Shown here: in pieces, positions 19,001-27,350 of the stretch
Numbering within the stretch: position 1 is the first letter of the stretch
How the letters are laid out: every line of letters starts with the position of its first letter
Assembly: GCA_900766055.1 (NCBI GenBank)
Contig: CAAFTZ010000111.1
Span: 1-64,000 of the forward strand
From: an uncultured Parasutterella sp.
GTDB taxonomy: Bacteria > Pseudomonadota > Gammaproteobacteria > Burkholderiales > Burkholderiaceae_F
DNA length: 64,000 nt
Direction: 5' to 3'
Made by a program: the position numbers and the translations under genes
The notes under the pieces: generated by a model
Database searches by the model: none
What the model was told of the DNA's origin: nothing
What the model saw: the letters and a program-made list of their open reading frames with translations, nothing else

Positions 19001-20000
19001 TCAGGACGATCACCTCAATATTTATCTTGAAGGCAAATGCGTTCTTTCGGAAGATCGCGTCGACCTGCAGAAAGCTTGGAATGAAGTCAGCTGGCAGATT
19101 GCCAGAATGCGTGACAATCCCGAATGCGCTGACAGCGAGTACGAGCTCATCTCCGATAAGCACAACGGCGGCTTAGTGCTGACGATGGGCTTTGATCCGG
19201 AAGAAAACCTGGCGGCTCCTTTTATCAATACTGGTGTTCGTCCGAAGGTTGCGATCCTGAGAGAACAGGGCGTTAACAGCCAGAACGAGATGGCCAGCGC
19301 CTTCCTGCAGGCAGGTTTTGATGCCGTAGACGTTCACATGACCGACCTTCTCGAAGGCAGAGCCAAGCTTGCCGACTTTGTGGGTTTGGCAGCTTGCGGC
19401 GGCTTCTCCTACGGTGACGTGTTAGGCGCCGGCGGCGGATGGGCGAAGACCATTCTGCACAACGCCAAACTGCAGAGCTCGTTCCGCCGCTTCTTCGAAA
19501 CGCCGACAACGTTTACGTTGGGCGTCTGCAACGGCTGCCAGATGATTTCTCAGCTCAAGGATCTTATCCCCGGTGCTGATCATTGGCCTGCTTTCGTTCG
19601 CAACCTCTCTGAGCAGTTCGAAGCTCGTTTGGTCAATGTCAAAATCCTCGAGTCCCCGTCTATCTTCTTTACGGATATGACCGGTGCCACACTCCCGATC
19701 GTGAACTCTCACGGCGAAGGACGTGCTTATTGGGCGAATCCGTTAGATGAGGCTGAGGCAATCTGCGCCGCCTGCTACGTCGACTCTAAACAGATGCCGA
19801 CCGAAGTCTATCCGCTCAATCCGAACGGTTCTCACGGCGGTAAGACGGCATTTACGACAGCAGACGGACGCGCGACGATTATGATGCCACACCCCGAACG
19901 CAGCTGGCGTGCAACCCAAATGTCCTGGCGCTCACCGCTGCTGAAGAACGTGACACCGTGGGCGAGAATCTTCCAGAACGCTCGCTTCTGGGTAGGTTAA
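16059..20000 (+). CDS. purL: Phosphoribosylformylglycinamidine synthase (large type)
   Basis: A 1313-residue single-chain FGAM synthase that converts FGAR, Gln and ATP to FGAM in de novo purine synthesis (E. coli PurL is 1295). The N-terminal PurS-like and linker regions lead into the ATP-binding core ([20 protein letters not shown]). Repeated AIRS-type domains follow, then a C-terminal class I glutaminase with nucleophile Cys1157 (GVCNGCQM) and a terminal MPHPERSWR supplying His and Glu. The start has AGGAA about 12 bases upstream. It is flanked by terminators on both sides, so it is monocistronic. No frameshift or truncation is apparent. Confidence 0.97.
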   Translation: MSNTTQLRLDASRALSDFRTERLLKKIQKICPEVVTLNSRYIHFVNVDGALSSEEFHTLESILDYGEEAIVTASTERFMVIPRLGTISPWASKATDIVHNCGLKKVLRVERGTCYELILKGNAVLKPEEREAIAAVLHDRMTESVVSPDVNPAIVFADAKGKDMQSIDIVGQGREALEKANVELGLALNEDEIQYLIDAFTKLNRNPTDVELMMFAQANSEHCRHKIFNASWTIDGEKKDKSLFSMIRETHKAHPEGTIVAYSDNAAIFEGGDTARMYPRGNEDAVGGRSYSTVVEPTHSVFKVETHNHPTAISPFPGASTGSGGEIRDEGATGRGARPKAGLTGFTVSALRLPGHEQAWENDRDVSKASEAAPYYGAPSRMASPLEIMIEGPLGGAAFNNEFGRPNILGYFRSFEANVDGTRYGYHKPIMLAGGLGNIRNDQTHKLGLPTGTLLVVLGGPGMRIGIGGGAASSMGAGANSESLDFASVQRGNPEMERRAQEVIDRCWEAGEENPILAIHDIGAGGLSNAMPELADLSGKGAKLDLNKVPVEESGMSPLEIWCNESQERYSLAIDPARLEQFDQYCKRERCPYAVLGEISADDELVVTRGQGEEPAVDMPMSVLLGKTPKMHRDAEHAEPVKMETDKAVDTRKALYEVLAHPTVGSKKFLITIGDRTVGGMTVRDQMVGPWQVPVADAAVTAVSFEEFKGEAMAMGEKTPIAVSNAAAASRMAIGEALTNLVSADVNLDRIILSANWMGACGVKGQDAALYDGVSAASTFCQELGVSIPVGKDSLSMKTSWKDQAGEDKTVVSPVSLVVSAAAPVYDIRNNLLPMFAESVRDSSLLLIDLGHGKDRLGGSVYSQVTQRFDSVTPDMEDPKELKKFLELIRSLSAKGAILAYHDRSDGGLAAALCEMMFASHVGVEIVADALVSKDRTLNQALFNEELGAVIQVARGRAAEVERDFEAAGMGWSLKYLGNLTQDDHLNIYLEGKCVLSEDRVDLQKAWNEVSWQIARMRDNPECADSEYELISDKHNGGLVLTMGFDPEENLAAPFINTGVRPKVAILREQGVNSQNEMASAFLQAGFDAVDVHMTDLLEGRAKLADFVGLAACGGFSYGDVLGAGGGWAKTILHNAKLQSSFRRFFETPTTFTLGVCNGCQMISQLKDLIPGADHWPAFVRNLSEQFEARLVNVKILESPSIFFTDMTGATLPIVNSHGEGRAYWANPLDEAEAICAACYVDSKQMPTEVYPLNPNGSHGGKTAFTTADGRATIMMPHPERSWRATQMSWRSPLLKNVTPWARIFQNARFWVG

Positions 20001-20020
20001 TTTTTTGTCGGTTTTGAATT

Positions 20021-20048
20021 GAGGGCTCCTTCGGGGGCCTTCTTTTTT
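20021..20048 (+). terminator. Intrinsic terminator of purL (UUCG loop)
   Basis: GAGGGCTCC and GGGGCCTTC pair around a TTCG tetraloop, with G-T pairs tolerated, and six T residues follow. It begins 20 bases after the purL stop. Confidence 0.9.
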
Positions 20049-20141
20049 CGGAGCTTAAAGCGGTCTTGAATGACAGGTCATTAATTTTTCTCGGTGTACA
20101 CTCTGCCGAACATAGAGAAATGAAACGGAAGGATTTTGCGT

Positions 20142-21281
20142 ATGTCAGATCAGACAGAAAAACAGGCTTCTCAAGAGCCTTTTGACGATAAGAACTTAGG
20201 CGAGCTTTTTCAGATTGCATTAGTCAATGCGCCTTCTCCATCGAGAAGTGCCTTTAACTGGGGTGCTTTCAAACCGGAAGCGGTGAAGTCACCGGCGGAT
20301 CTTCCTCCGTATTTGGTTTTCGGACCGCTGAACGAAGGGACATTTCTGCTGACTGCTGAGGGCTGGAGAGCGGAATGGTCGGACGCTCAGCAAAAAGCCA
20401 AAATCACGCTGAATTGGGGTGCCAAGACTCATCGCTACACAGCCACTCAGGTTTGGGAAGGCGAAGAGGGCAGCGCGACGGAGCAGTCCGATACTACTCC
20501 GCTGATTCAAGTCTTTGCCATGCTTTACGAAAATGGCTTTCCTTCCATGTGGGACCAGCTCGCAAAGAAAAAAGCCGAAGAGATGTACCATCTGACTTGG
20601 CTGGTCGGGGATAAAAGACTGCCGATCTATTTTGCTGCTCCTGACGGAATTTTCCGTGTTATCAGCTTCCCGATCATGATTAAGAATCTTCGTCATGCTC
20701 AGTCGATCTTAAAGAGTATCGCCGAGAAGAATCCTACTTATGGCTTCTACGCCATCGCAAACTTGATGGAACAGGACGTCTATTACGAAATTGGCAAAGC
20801 TCCGGACTGGACATCCGACATTGCGCTATGCATGACGCAGTCCATCGGGGAAACCGGTCTTATTCCTTCCGGCGTTCCGTCCTCGGAGACAATCGAAGGT
20901 AAAGAATATATTCATCTGGAACGCGACGTAATGATGCTCAACATCTCCGTGCCGTTCGCCCATATCTTAGAAATGCTTAAAGACTTGTCGGAAACTCCGA
21001 TGCCGATTCTGCCGGCTTCCGAAGCGCCGATGAGAAGAGAAACACTGCCGGTTATTCTGCCGCAGGGCTTGTCAGAACGTCTGAGCTCTTTCACGCTTGA
21101 TGACACGATCCAGGGCATCCGCGTGCAGTACAGCTATCCGGTTCAGGAATCTTCTTTGGATGACCTCCTGAAACTCGACAGCGCTGATCAGATCGAACGT
21201 CTCGAGAAGTTCTCTGATCACATGCTTGACCAGCTGACAGCTGATGTTCAGAAAGAAGCCGGAAAAGACTTAACTGAATAA
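20142..21281 (+). CDS. Conserved-looking protein of unknown function
   Basis: A 379-residue protein I do not recognise. It has no signal peptide or membrane segment, so it is probably cytoplasmic. Composition and codon use look like the neighbours, and AAGGA sits 8 bases ahead of the ATG at 20142, so it is a real gene. The first 170 residues include a WGAFKPE segment and a WRAEWSDAQQKAKITLNWGAK stretch with alternating beta-strand character. A helical segment (AMLYENGFPSMWDQLAKKKAEEMYHL) follows, and the C-terminus is acidic and helical (DDLLKLDSADQIERLEKF). It is monocistronic between purL and a convergent membrane-protein group. I would not assign a function. Confidence 0.8.
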   Translation: MSDQTEKQASQEPFDDKNLGELFQIALVNAPSPSRSAFNWGAFKPEAVKSPADLPPYLVFGPLNEGTFLLTAEGWRAEWSDAQQKAKITLNWGAKTHRYTATQVWEGEEGSATEQSDTTPLIQVFAMLYENGFPSMWDQLAKKKAEEMYHLTWLVGDKRLPIYFAAPDGIFRVISFPIMIKNLRHAQSILKSIAEKNPTYGFYAIANLMEQDVYYEIGKAPDWTSDIALCMTQSIGETGLIPSGVPSSETIEGKEYIHLERDVMMLNISVPFAHILEMLKDLSETPMPILPASEAPMRRETLPVILPQGLSERLSSFTLDDTIQGIRVQYSYPVQESSLDDLLKLDSADQIERLEKFSDHMLDQLTADVQKEAGKDLTE

Positions 21282-21287
21282 CCCGTG

Positions 21288-21315
21288 AGGACATCCGTGC
21301 CCGGCCGGATGTCCT
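21288..21315 (+). terminator. Hairpin just after the unknown gene
   Basis: AGGACATCCG and CGGATGTCCT form a perfect 10-bp stem with an 8-base loop, 7 bases after the stop at 21281. No T run follows directly, so it may be a stabilising 3' structure acting with the next hairpin. Confidence 0.6.
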
Positions 21316-21330
21316 GAGTCCGAGCAAATA

Positions 21331-21366
21331 AAAATCCCGCGATGCGCTGCCGCAAAGCGGGATTTT
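21331..21366. terminator. Bidirectional intrinsic terminator between convergent genes
   Basis: AAAATCCCGC and GCGGGATTTT form a perfect 10-bp stem. The A tract on one side and the T tract on the other let it serve both the unknown plus-strand gene and the minus-strand HdeD-family gene. Confidence 0.85.
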
Positions 21367-21386
21367 AGATCTCTAGATGCTACAAA

Positions 21387-21977
21387 TTACTTATTGTCGT
21401 TATCGTCGTCCGGAAGAGCTCTGACTTCAAGACCGAACATAAGGGCGGTCCATCCGTCAAAGATCAGTTCGATTGCAACGAAGATGCCGAAAATCCATGT
21501 AGCGCTCTGAGGCCAGCCCCACCAGAGGCAGCCGCCCAACAGTAAAGAAACGATGGCGGAGAAGAGCATCAGTCCCCAGCCTTTTGCATCCGTATTGGAC
21601 AGAGCGGCCCAGCACTTAACTAAGCCGATGGCGATGAAGTAAGAGGCCAGGAAGAGTGTGAGTGTTTCAGTTCCGGCTATCGGATAGAACATCAGAAGCA
21701 GGCCGGTTAAAGCGGTCAGAAGGGCAAGGACAATGGCGGCGGTTCTTGCACCCCAGCCTTCTGCTTTCCAGAAAAGGGCTAAGCCGGTTGCACCGGAAAC
21801 CAAAAGCATTGCACCAATAAAGATCGTGACGCCGACCGAGAATGCGATAGGCGCAAATAAACCGATCGTTCCGAGGACGATACAGAAGATACCCCAGCCG
21901 ATCATTGCACCGCTGCGCTTCTTAAGAGGCATCAACAGTTCATTTACCACACGATTGTTTGCGTTATTTTGTGTCAT
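21387..21977 (-). CDS. HdeD-family (DUF308) membrane protein
   Basis: A 196-residue inner-membrane protein with about six hydrophobic segments in pairs, as in HdeD/DUF308 proteins. Visible examples are GAMIGWGIFCIVLGTIGLFA, FSVGVTIFIGAMLLVSGATGL and AAIVLALLTALTGLLLMFYP. HdeD helps acid resistance at high cell density in E. coli; the general function of the family is unclear. The ATG at 21977 is chosen because a perfect GGAGGAAAAT precedes it; the longer reading frame reaches through that ribosome-binding site. The C-terminus is acidic (DDDNDNK). It is the last gene of a three-gene minus-strand group with two DUF2721 proteins, 67 bases away, suggesting a shared envelope-stress role (inference). 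Confidence 0.88.
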   Translation of the reverse strand: MTQNNANNRVVNELLMPLKKRSGAMIGWGIFCIVLGTIGLFAPIAFSVGVTIFIGAMLLVSGATGLALFWKAEGWGARTAAIVLALLTALTGLLLMFYPIAGTETLTLFLASYFIAIGLVKCWAALSNTDAKGWGLMLFSAIVSLLLGGCLWWGWPQSATWIFGIFVAIELIFDGWTALMFGLEVRALPDDDNDNK

Positions 21978-22044
21978 ATTTTCCTCCAATGACGATGGTT
22001 CCATCATCGCCTTTTTGGAGGAAATAATCAGCGGAACTGCACCA

Positions 22045-22482
22045 CTATGAGCCTCTCGCGACGCGAATGGAGGTGCGGATGGTCTTCAGAGAAATTTGGA
22101 CTTCCAGCACAAAGAAAATGGTAGAGACGACAATGAAGACGACAGCGGTCAGGAGCATTGTGGATTTCCAAACTTCCATGTTCAGCTCTAGAAGGTGTTC
22201 AAGGATCGTCACCAAAACGAGAATACCGGAGAAGGCAGCAGAAGTCGTCACTGCCAGAATTGCGTTCTTCAATAAGTGGCTGCGCTCGTAAGTGAGCCGA
22301 ATGGCTTTTTCAAGGAGGGGATCAATCACCGGCGCTTTTTGACGACGCTCTTTAAGCAAAGCGCGCACTCGGTCGGTGGTGTAGTTGTAGCGGGCTGTCA
22401 TAGCCAAAAGCAGCAGGCCGACGCCGGAAATCAAAGTGATCGGCGTCAAAGCATCGGAAAGCGTTACCGCGTAAGAAAGCAT
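22045..22482 (-). CDS. DUF2721-family membrane protein, copy A
   Basis: A 145-residue membrane protein of the DUF2721 type. A hydrophobic N-terminal helix (ITLISGVGLLLLAMTARYN) is followed by a charged cytoplasmic stretch with TTDRVRALLKERRQ, then two helices near 75-100 and 108-132. It is clearly paralogous to the gene immediately upstream, sharing the LSDALTPITLISGVGLLL pattern, an MTARY/MSARY motif and KSTMLL before the last helix. AGGAG lies 7 bases before the start. The spacing of 10 bases to its paralogue implies co-transcription. The function of the family is unknown. Confidence 0.85.
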   Translation of the reverse strand: MLSYAVTLSDALTPITLISGVGLLLLAMTARYNYTTDRVRALLKERRQKAPVIDPLLEKAIRLTYERSHLLKNAILAVTTSAAFSGILVLVTILEHLLELNMEVWKSTMLLTAVVFIVVSTIFFVLEVQISLKTIRTSIRVARGS

Positions 22483-22492
22483 TTTTGTTCTC

Positions 22493-22933
22493 CTATTGCG
22501 GTCTGTTGTGATGGTGGACGGTTAAGCCGAGCGCTTTTACCGAAACCTGAACTTCACTGACGTAAATACAGCTTGAGATGACGATGAAGATCACGGAGGC
22601 CAGCAGCATTGTTGATTTCATCAGAGATAAGTCCAGGCTGAAGAGACGTTCGATCACGATCACCAAAACCTGCAGACTGCTGAAGGCGGCCGAGATCATC
22701 AATGTCAGGATGCCGGTTTTAAGAAGGCTGGCACGCTTGTAAATCAGGTCGATGGACTGGTCGATTTCTTCATGGAAATCTTCGGATTCTTCTTTTCGTT
22801 CAGCCAGCAGCTGACGGATTCGGCTTGTGGCATGGCAATAGCGCGCAGACATGGACACCAGCAGCAAGCCCACACCGGAAATGAGTGTTACCGGAGCGAG
22901 AGCGTCTGAGAGCGTCGCACTGAACTCAACCAT
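22493..22933 (-). CDS. DUF2721-family membrane protein, copy B
   Basis: A 146-residue paralogue of the downstream gene. It has the same three-helix layout: VTLISGVGLLLVSMSARY at the N-terminus, a charged middle with ATSRIRQLLAERKEESED, then LKTGILTLMISAAFSSLQVLVIVI and STMLLASVIFIVISSCIYV. It is more acidic in the middle and ends in a His-rich tail (VHHHNRPQ). GAGGAG precedes the ATG. As first gene of the DUF2721-DUF2721-HdeD group it should carry the promoter, which must lie in the same 164-base gap that leads to ruvX in the other direction. No function can be assigned. Confidence 0.85.
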   Translation of the reverse strand: MVEFSATLSDALAPVTLISGVGLLLVSMSARYCHATSRIRQLLAERKEESEDFHEEIDQSIDLIYKRASLLKTGILTLMISAAFSSLQVLVIVIERLFSLDLSLMKSTMLLASVIFIVISSCIYVSEVQVSVKALGLTVHHHNRPQ

Positions 22934-22986
22934 TGTTTTTTCTCCTCACGTATATGACCGAATTTTAGGCGACAAGGAGCCTAATT

Positions 22987-23047
22987 AAGGCTTTTCGCTT
23001 TTAGAAAGGAAAAGAAAAGCCTTTTGAGAATTAGAATAGGGCTTTTC
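22987..23047 (+). promoter_or_regulatory. Leader with mutually exclusive hairpins upstream of ruvX
   Basis: The segment GAAAAGCC (23014-23021) can pair either with upstream GGCTTTTC (22989-22996; extended to a 10-bp stem, 22987-22996 with 23014-23023) or with downstream GGCTTTTC (23040-23047). A TGAGAA (23025-23030)/TTCTCA (23055-23060) pairing could also enclose the 5' arm of the terminator that follows. This resembles an attenuator; the ligand or signal is unknown. Confidence 0.4.
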
Positions 23048-23082
23048 AGGGGCGTTCTCAGGACAAGTTTCGGCCCCTTTTT
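23048..23082 (+). terminator. Terminator-like hairpin just before ruvX
   Basis: AGGGGC (23048-23053) pairs with GCCCCT (23073-23078), with a 19-base loop and five T residues. It ends about 16 bases before the ruvX start, and no plus-strand gene lies upstream that would need it. Confidence 0.5.
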
Positions 23083-23097
23083 CGTTACTTAAATAAG

Positions 23098-23550
23098 ATG
23101 TCTCAGCAATCTGCACTGGAAAGACTGTCGGAAGATTCGATTGTCATTGCTTTTGATTACGGTTTAAAAAGGATCGGCGTCGCCGTCGGAAATTTATTGA
23201 CCAAGTCTGCACGCCCTCTGAGGATCATTCACTGGAAAAAGAATGATCAGAAATGGGCAGAAATTACACAGGTGCTCTCGGAGTGGCAGCCTGCCGCTGT
23301 TGTAGTCGGTGTACCTCGTCATAAAGACGGCAAACCGAATGACATGACGCCGATTTGCGAACGTTTCGCTAATCAAGTGGAAGGCCGGTACGGGATTCCC
23401 GTGGTTCGGGAAGACGAGCGCTACAGCTCGGTAGAGGCTGAAAGCTATCATGATGCCGATGACGACGAGCCCATCGACGATGAGGCCGCTGCGATTATTC
23501 TTGACCAATGGCTGAACAAAGTTCCCGGAGATAAAAATGAAAACCATTAA
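23098..23550 (+). CDS. ruvX: RuvX/YqgF-family Holliday junction resolvase-like nuclease
   Basis: A 150-residue RNase H-fold protein. The first catalytic Asp is in VIAFDYGLKRIGVAVGN, PAAVVVGVPRHKDG is the next conserved strand-turn, and the DEDDEPIDDEAAA end carries the last acidic motif. YqgF proteins act in 16S rRNA 5'-end processing and possibly on Holliday junctions. The ATG at 23098 lacks a strong ribosome-binding site and lies close behind a terminator-like hairpin, so its expression may be attenuated. It overlaps the acyltransferase gene by 14 bases. In many betaproteobacteria ruvX sits with algH and pyrimidine genes; that context is absent here. Confidence 0.9.
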   Translation: MSQQSALERLSEDSIVIAFDYGLKRIGVAVGNLLTKSARPLRIIHWKKNDQKWAEITQVLSEWQPAAVVVGVPRHKDGKPNDMTPICERFANQVEGRYGIPVVREDERYSSVEAESYHDADDDEPIDDEAAAIILDQWLNKVPGDKNENH

Positions 23551-24373
23551 AGGCATTTGGCGGTTCAGCCGAGTCATTTGTTATACCTTCGTTTGTCTTT
23601 TTCAGGCGTATACGCGGTTTAAACGCGTAGACCGCAAAGAAAAAGGCAGGATGCTTCGCTATTATCCAACTCAGGTGCTGAAGCTTGCCGGGGTTCGCTG
23701 CAGTTATGAAGGCCATGTACCCAAGCTGCTCCATGAATGCGGTCTGACAGATACACCTCCGGCCTGTCTGGTTTTGAGCAACCATGTTTCTTGGCTGGAC
23801 ATCTTCTCTTTGGACTCCCAGCTTCCTAGTCGCTTTATCGCGAAGGCTGAAATTGCGAAGTGGCCGATTTTCGGGTTGATCGCTCAGCAGATCGGAACGC
23901 TTTTTATCAATCGCTCAAGTAAGCGTGCGATTTTGCGCATCAACGATGACATTCGCGGTGCGCTTTGCAACTGCGAAGCTGTCACGATTTTCGCCGAAGG
24001 TACCACAACTTTCGGCAATGAACTTCTGCCGATTAAAGCCAACTTTATTGCGCCGGCCTGTGAGATCGGAGCAACGGTCCAGCCCGTGATTCTTTCCTAC
24101 AAAAACAAAGGAAAGCCGACTAAGCAGGCTGCTTTTTCCGGCGATGTCACTTTGTTCGGTTCCTTGTGGAATGTCGTCACGATGGAAGACGCCGAAGTGG
24201 TTGTTCACTTTTTGGAACCGATTACCAACACAAAAGATCTCACGCGCCACGAAGTCGCAAAGATTTGTGAGGAACGCATGAGAGCTAAGCTCCAAGAAAT
24301 CTGGGGCGACGAATATATAACTAACGATGCGAATGCGGCGGAGGCTCTGGCCAAAGCGATCGCAAACGGCTAA
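23537..24373 (+). CDS. Lysophospholipid acyltransferase family protein
   Basis: A 278-residue PlsC-fold acyltransferase. The HX4D motif is NHVSWLDIF, followed by the FINR block and [10 protein letters not shown] (the acceptor-binding EGT motif). A hydrophobic N-terminal segment ([13 protein letters not shown]) probably anchors it to the inner membrane. Candidate reactions are 1-acylglycerol-3-phosphate acylation or lyso-ornithine-lipid acylation (OlsA-like). A second PlsC homologue at 42387 is the better candidate for the housekeeping enzyme. It overlaps ruvX by 14 bases and has GGAG before the ATG, so translation is probably coupled. Confidence 0.88.
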   Translation: MKTIKGIWRFSRVICYTFVCLFQAYTRFKRVDRKEKGRMLRYYPTQVLKLAGVRCSYEGHVPKLLHECGLTDTPPACLVLSNHVSWLDIFSLDSQLPSRFIAKAEIAKWPIFGLIAQQIGTLFINRSSKRAILRINDDIRGALCNCEAVTIFAEGTTTFGNELLPIKANFIAPACEIGATVQPVILSYKNKGKPTKQAAFSGDVTLFGSLWNVVTMEDAEVVVHFLEPITNTKDLTRHEVAKICEERMRAKLQEIWGDEYITNDANAAEALAKAIANG

Positions 24374-24429
24374 GGTTCGAATTTTTTGAGAAGACGATTA
24401 AACTTAGCGCAGTAGTGTTTTGTACTCAA

Positions 24430-25278
24430 ATGACGAAAATGAAACCTGTTAGAAAAGCAGTATTCCCGGTTGCCGGACTCGGCACTCGTTTCCTTCCCGC
24501 AACGAAAGCGATGCCGAAAGAGATGCTTCCCGTGGTGGATAAACCTTTGATCCAGTACGCAGTTGAAGAGGCAGCAGCTGCCGGTATTACAGATATGATC
24601 TTCATTACCGGCCGCCATAAACGCGCCATTGAAGACCACTTTGACAGCGCGCCCGAGCTTGAGCGCGACTTAAAGAGCAAAAATAAGAATGCCCTTTTGG
24701 CTACATTGAAAGCAGTTGTGCCGCCCGGAATTAATTTCATTTTTATCCGTCAGCCTGAACCGCTTGGGCTGGGACACGCAGTTCTCTGCGCACAGCCCGT
24801 AGTCGGGGAAGAGCCGTTTGCCGTTTTACTGGCTGATGACCTGATTGATGCCAAACAGCCTGCGATTGCCCAGCTGGTCAAGGCCCGTGAAGAGAATGAC
24901 GGCGGCAACGTACTGGCTGTACAAACCGTTCCTCGTGAACTGACCAAACAATACGGTATTGTCGAAGTTAACGGTGAACACGAGAAGTGTCCGACGATCC
25001 GCTCTATTGTTGAAAAACCTGATCCTCAGGTTGCACCCTCGACCATGGCAGTGATCGGACGCTATGTTCTTGAACCTGAAATCTTTGACAGTCTTCGCAA
25101 GATCGACCGCGGCGCCGGAGGAGAAATCCAGCTGACCGATGCGATCGCCCGTGAAATTCCTAAAGGCAAAACGATCGCCTGCAAGTACGACGGAGAGCGC
25201 TTTGACTGCGGCTCCAAACAAGGCTTCCTGAACGCAACCGTTCACTACGCCCGTAAAGAAGGCTACAGAATTATTTAG
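24430..25278 (+). CDS. galU: UTP-glucose-1-phosphate uridylyltransferase
   Basis: A 282-residue nucleotidyltransferase making UDP-glucose. The nucleotide-binding loop is [38 protein letters not shown] and [14 protein letters not shown] follow, with the metal Asp in VLLADDLID and the sugar-binding [10 protein letters not shown]. Length is normal for the family. ATGs at 24430 and 24439 are both possible and neither has a clear ribosome-binding site; the first is reported. It overlaps the convergent rfaE2 gene by 8 bases. UDP-glucose feeds LPS core and other glycans, consistent with the neighbouring heptose and core genes. Confidence 0.95.
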   Translation: MTKMKPVRKAVFPVAGLGTRFLPATKAMPKEMLPVVDKPLIQYAVEEAAAAGITDMIFITGRHKRAIEDHFDSAPELERDLKSKNKNALLATLKAVVPPGINFIFIRQPEPLGLGHAVLCAQPVVGEEPFAVLLADDLIDAKQPAIAQLVKAREENDGGNVLAVQTVPRELTKQYGIVEVNGEHEKCPTIRSIVEKPDPQVAPSTMAVIGRYVLEPEIFDSLRKIDRGAGGEIQLTDAIAREIPKGKTIACKYDGERFDCGSKQGFLNATVHYARKEGYRII

Positions 25279-25765
25279 ATCTGACCTTATTGAGGAGTTT
25301 GGTTGTGCTGCGGTCGTAGTCAAAAGCGACCGTCACAACTTTTCCGCCGTATGAGTGAACGATCTCGGCTTCAGGAAGCTGAGAGATCTCGTAATCTCCG
25401 CCCTTGACGTAAATGTCGGGGCGGAGTTTTTTTACAACTTCCAGCGGAACCTTATCTTTGAAAATCACAACACAGGCAGTACTTTCCAATGCGGCAAGGA
25501 CAGCGGCTCTGTCGTTTTCCGAATTAATCGGACGGTCCGGTCCTTTGCCGAGCATCCGCACGGATTCGTCACTGTTGACGGCGACGACCAAGCTGGCACC
25601 TAGAGAAGCGGCTTGTGCCAGGTAAGTCACATGACCGCGGTGCAGGATGTCAAAGACGCCGTTCGTCAGGACGATCGGATGCGGGAGCTTGCTTACGAAT
25701 TCTTCGAGCTCTTCGAAGGGAACAATCTTTTTCTCGAAAGAAGGAGGAGGAAGATGCTGACTCAT
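25271..25765 (-). CDS. rfaE2: ADP-heptose synthase, adenylyltransferase subunit (RfaE domain II)
   Basis: A 164-residue cytidylyltransferase-like protein that adenylates D-glycero-beta-D-manno-heptose 1-phosphate. The nucleotide-binding [16 protein letters not shown] is followed by [19 protein letters not shown] and the ISxxx-like STTKLL near the C-terminus. In E. coli this is the C-terminal half of bifunctional HldE; here it is a separate gene, as in Burkholderia HldC. It overlaps gmhB by ATGA and ends the ADP-heptose operon, converging on galU. Confidence 0.93.
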   Translation of the reverse strand: MSQHLPPPSFEKKIVPFEELEEFVSKLPHPIVLTNGVFDILHRGHVTYLAQAASLGASLVVAVNSDESVRMLGKGPDRPINSENDRAAVLAALESTACVVIFKDKVPLEVVKKLRPDIYVKGGDYEISQLPEAEIVHSYGGKVVTVAFDYDRSTTKLLNKVRSK

Positions 25766-26343
25766 AGTAATTTAGCGGCGGCGAGAAGGTCTTTTGCTTG
25801 TAAGTGCGGAACGGTGCACTCGGTTAAAGGTTTTGTGCCGTCAGACTGAACTAAAACAGCCTCGGAGAGACCGGCGGCTTTGGCGGCTTGTATGTCGGAA
25901 GGTTTATCACCGATGAGAACGCTTTGCGTCAGGTCAATATTGAGATCCTGCGCGGCTTGAAGCAGCATTCCGGGGTTGGGTTTTCGACAATCGCAGTCTT
26001 TCAGGTAAGGAGCAAAAGCATGCGTCGGATGGTGAGGGCAAAAATACACGGCCGAGAGCGGAGCGTTGTGCCGCTCGAAAACACCGGCAAGCCAAAAGCT
26101 CAGCTCTCGAAACTCTTCAATACTGTATTTGCCGCGTCCGATGCCGCTCTGGTTTGTCACGATAACCGGCTGATAGCCTTTTCGGACAAGCTCGGCAGCG
26201 CCCTCAAGCGCGCCGGGAATGAAATGGAAATTTTCCCGCCTGTGGACATAGGCGTAGTCGACATTGATGACGCCGTCTCGATCCAGAAACGCGGCTTTTA
26301 CCGCGCTGCTGAACCGAGGTGTGAAGGTAAAGCAAAATCTCAT
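25762..26343 (-). CDS. gmhB: D-glycero-beta-D-manno-heptose 1,7-bisphosphate 7-phosphatase
   Basis: A 193-residue HAD phosphatase. The nucleophile motif is FLDRDGVIN (D21, D23), followed by [11 protein letters not shown], a zinc loop (CPHHPTH...CDCRKP) and the terminal acid motif IGDKPSD. It removes the 7-phosphate between the kinase and adenylyltransferase steps of ADP-heptose synthesis. It overlaps hldD and rfaE2 by ATGA each, so translation is coupled. In many betaproteobacteria gmhB lies between glyS and plsC; here that junction contains no gmhB and the gene sits in the heptose operon. The first 16 residues precede the conserved core, and a later start cannot be excluded. Confidence 0.94.
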   Translation of the reverse strand: MRFCFTFTPRFSSAVKAAFLDRDGVINVDYAYVHRRENFHFIPGALEGAAELVRKGYQPVIVTNQSGIGRGKYSIEEFRELSFWLAGVFERHNAPLSAVYFCPHHPTHAFAPYLKDCDCRKPNPGMLLQAAQDLNIDLTQSVLIGDKPSDIQAAKAAGLSEAVLVQSDGTKPLTECTVPHLQAKDLLAAAKLL

Positions 26344-27335
26344 GCGAATTTTTTAAGAAGTTCGAGCATGTAGAGGCGGGTACCTTCCTGGACGCTCTTA
26401 AACTTAACTTCGCATCCAGCTTTTCTGAGCTCGGTGAGGTCCGCCTGTGTATAGGCTTGATACTTGCCGACCAATGCTTCCGGGAACGGAATGTATTCGA
26501 TGAAGCCCTGATTGACAGCCTCGGTAAGCGACAAGGCGGCTTTGCCTTCCTGTTCACGCAGTGTATTAACAACGGTCAGCGCGACGTCATTAAACTGCTG
26601 AGCCTTTCCGGTGCCGCAATTGTAGATACCGGAAACGGACTTATCTAAGCAGAAGAAGTTCACGTCGACGACATCGTCCACGTAAACGAAGTCACGCATC
26701 TGGGCGCCGTTTGTATAACCTAAGTAGCCCTCGAAAAGTTTGACCTTTCCGTCCTTACGGAACTGGTGGAACTGGTGGTATGCCACGGAGGCCATGCGGC
26801 CTTTGTGCTGTTCATGCGGACCGTAAACATTGAAGTAGCGAAGTCCGGCGACAGGAGCCGTAAGACCCTTCTGCATTTCTTTACGCAGAACCTGATCGAA
26901 CAGATATTTGGAATAACCGTAAACGTTCAAAGGTTTTTCGTAGCGAATGTCTTCTTTAAAGACATTGGAAGCGCCGTAAGTTGCAGCTGATGAAGCATAG
27001 ATGAAGGGGATCTTTTCTTCCTGGCACCAGCGGAAAAGCTCGAGCGTATAGCGGTAGTTGTTTTCCATCATGTAGTGGCCGTTGTGCTCCATAGTGTCGG
27101 AGCAGGCGCCTTCGTGGAAAATGGCTTCAGGCTTTGCGATCTTGCGGGCTTTAACTTTTTCAATGAAGTCGACCTTATCGAAATAATCGATGATGTGGTG
27201 GTCGGCCAGATTGACAAACTTGTCTGCCTGAGTGAGGTTGTCGACAGCGATGACATCATTGCAGCCTCTGTTGTTGAGACCCTTGACGATATTGGCGCCG
27301 ATAAAGCCGGCAGCACCGGTAACAATAAAGCTCAT
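26340..27335 (-). CDS. hldD: ADP-L-glycero-D-manno-heptose 6-epimerase
   Basis: A 331-residue extended short-chain dehydrogenase. The NADP-binding [15 protein letters not shown] is at the N-terminus, SSAATYG supplies the catalytic Ser/Thr region, and [10 protein letters not shown] carries the YxxxK pair. It epimerises ADP-D,D-heptose to the L,D form used by heptosyltransferases. GAGGAA precedes the start at 27335. It lies 15 bases after rfaE1 and overlaps gmhB by 4 bases. Confidence 0.96.
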   Translation of the reverse strand: MSFIVTGAAGFIGANIVKGLNNRGCNDVIAVDNLTQADKFVNLADHHIIDYFDKVDFIEKVKARKIAKPEAIFHEGACSDTMEHNGHYMMENNYRYTLELFRWCQEEKIPFIYASSAATYGASNVFKEDIRYEKPLNVYGYSKYLFDQVLRKEMQKGLTAPVAGLRYFNVYGPHEQHKGRMASVAYHQFHQFRKDGKVKLFEGYLGYTNGAQMRDFVYVDDVVDVNFFCLDKSVSGIYNCGTGKAQQFNDVALTVVNTLREQEGKAALSLTEAVNQGFIEYIPFPEALVGKYQAYTQADLTELRKAGCEVKFKSVQEGTRLYMLELLKKFA

Positions 27336-27350
27336 TCCTAGTTCCTCAAG

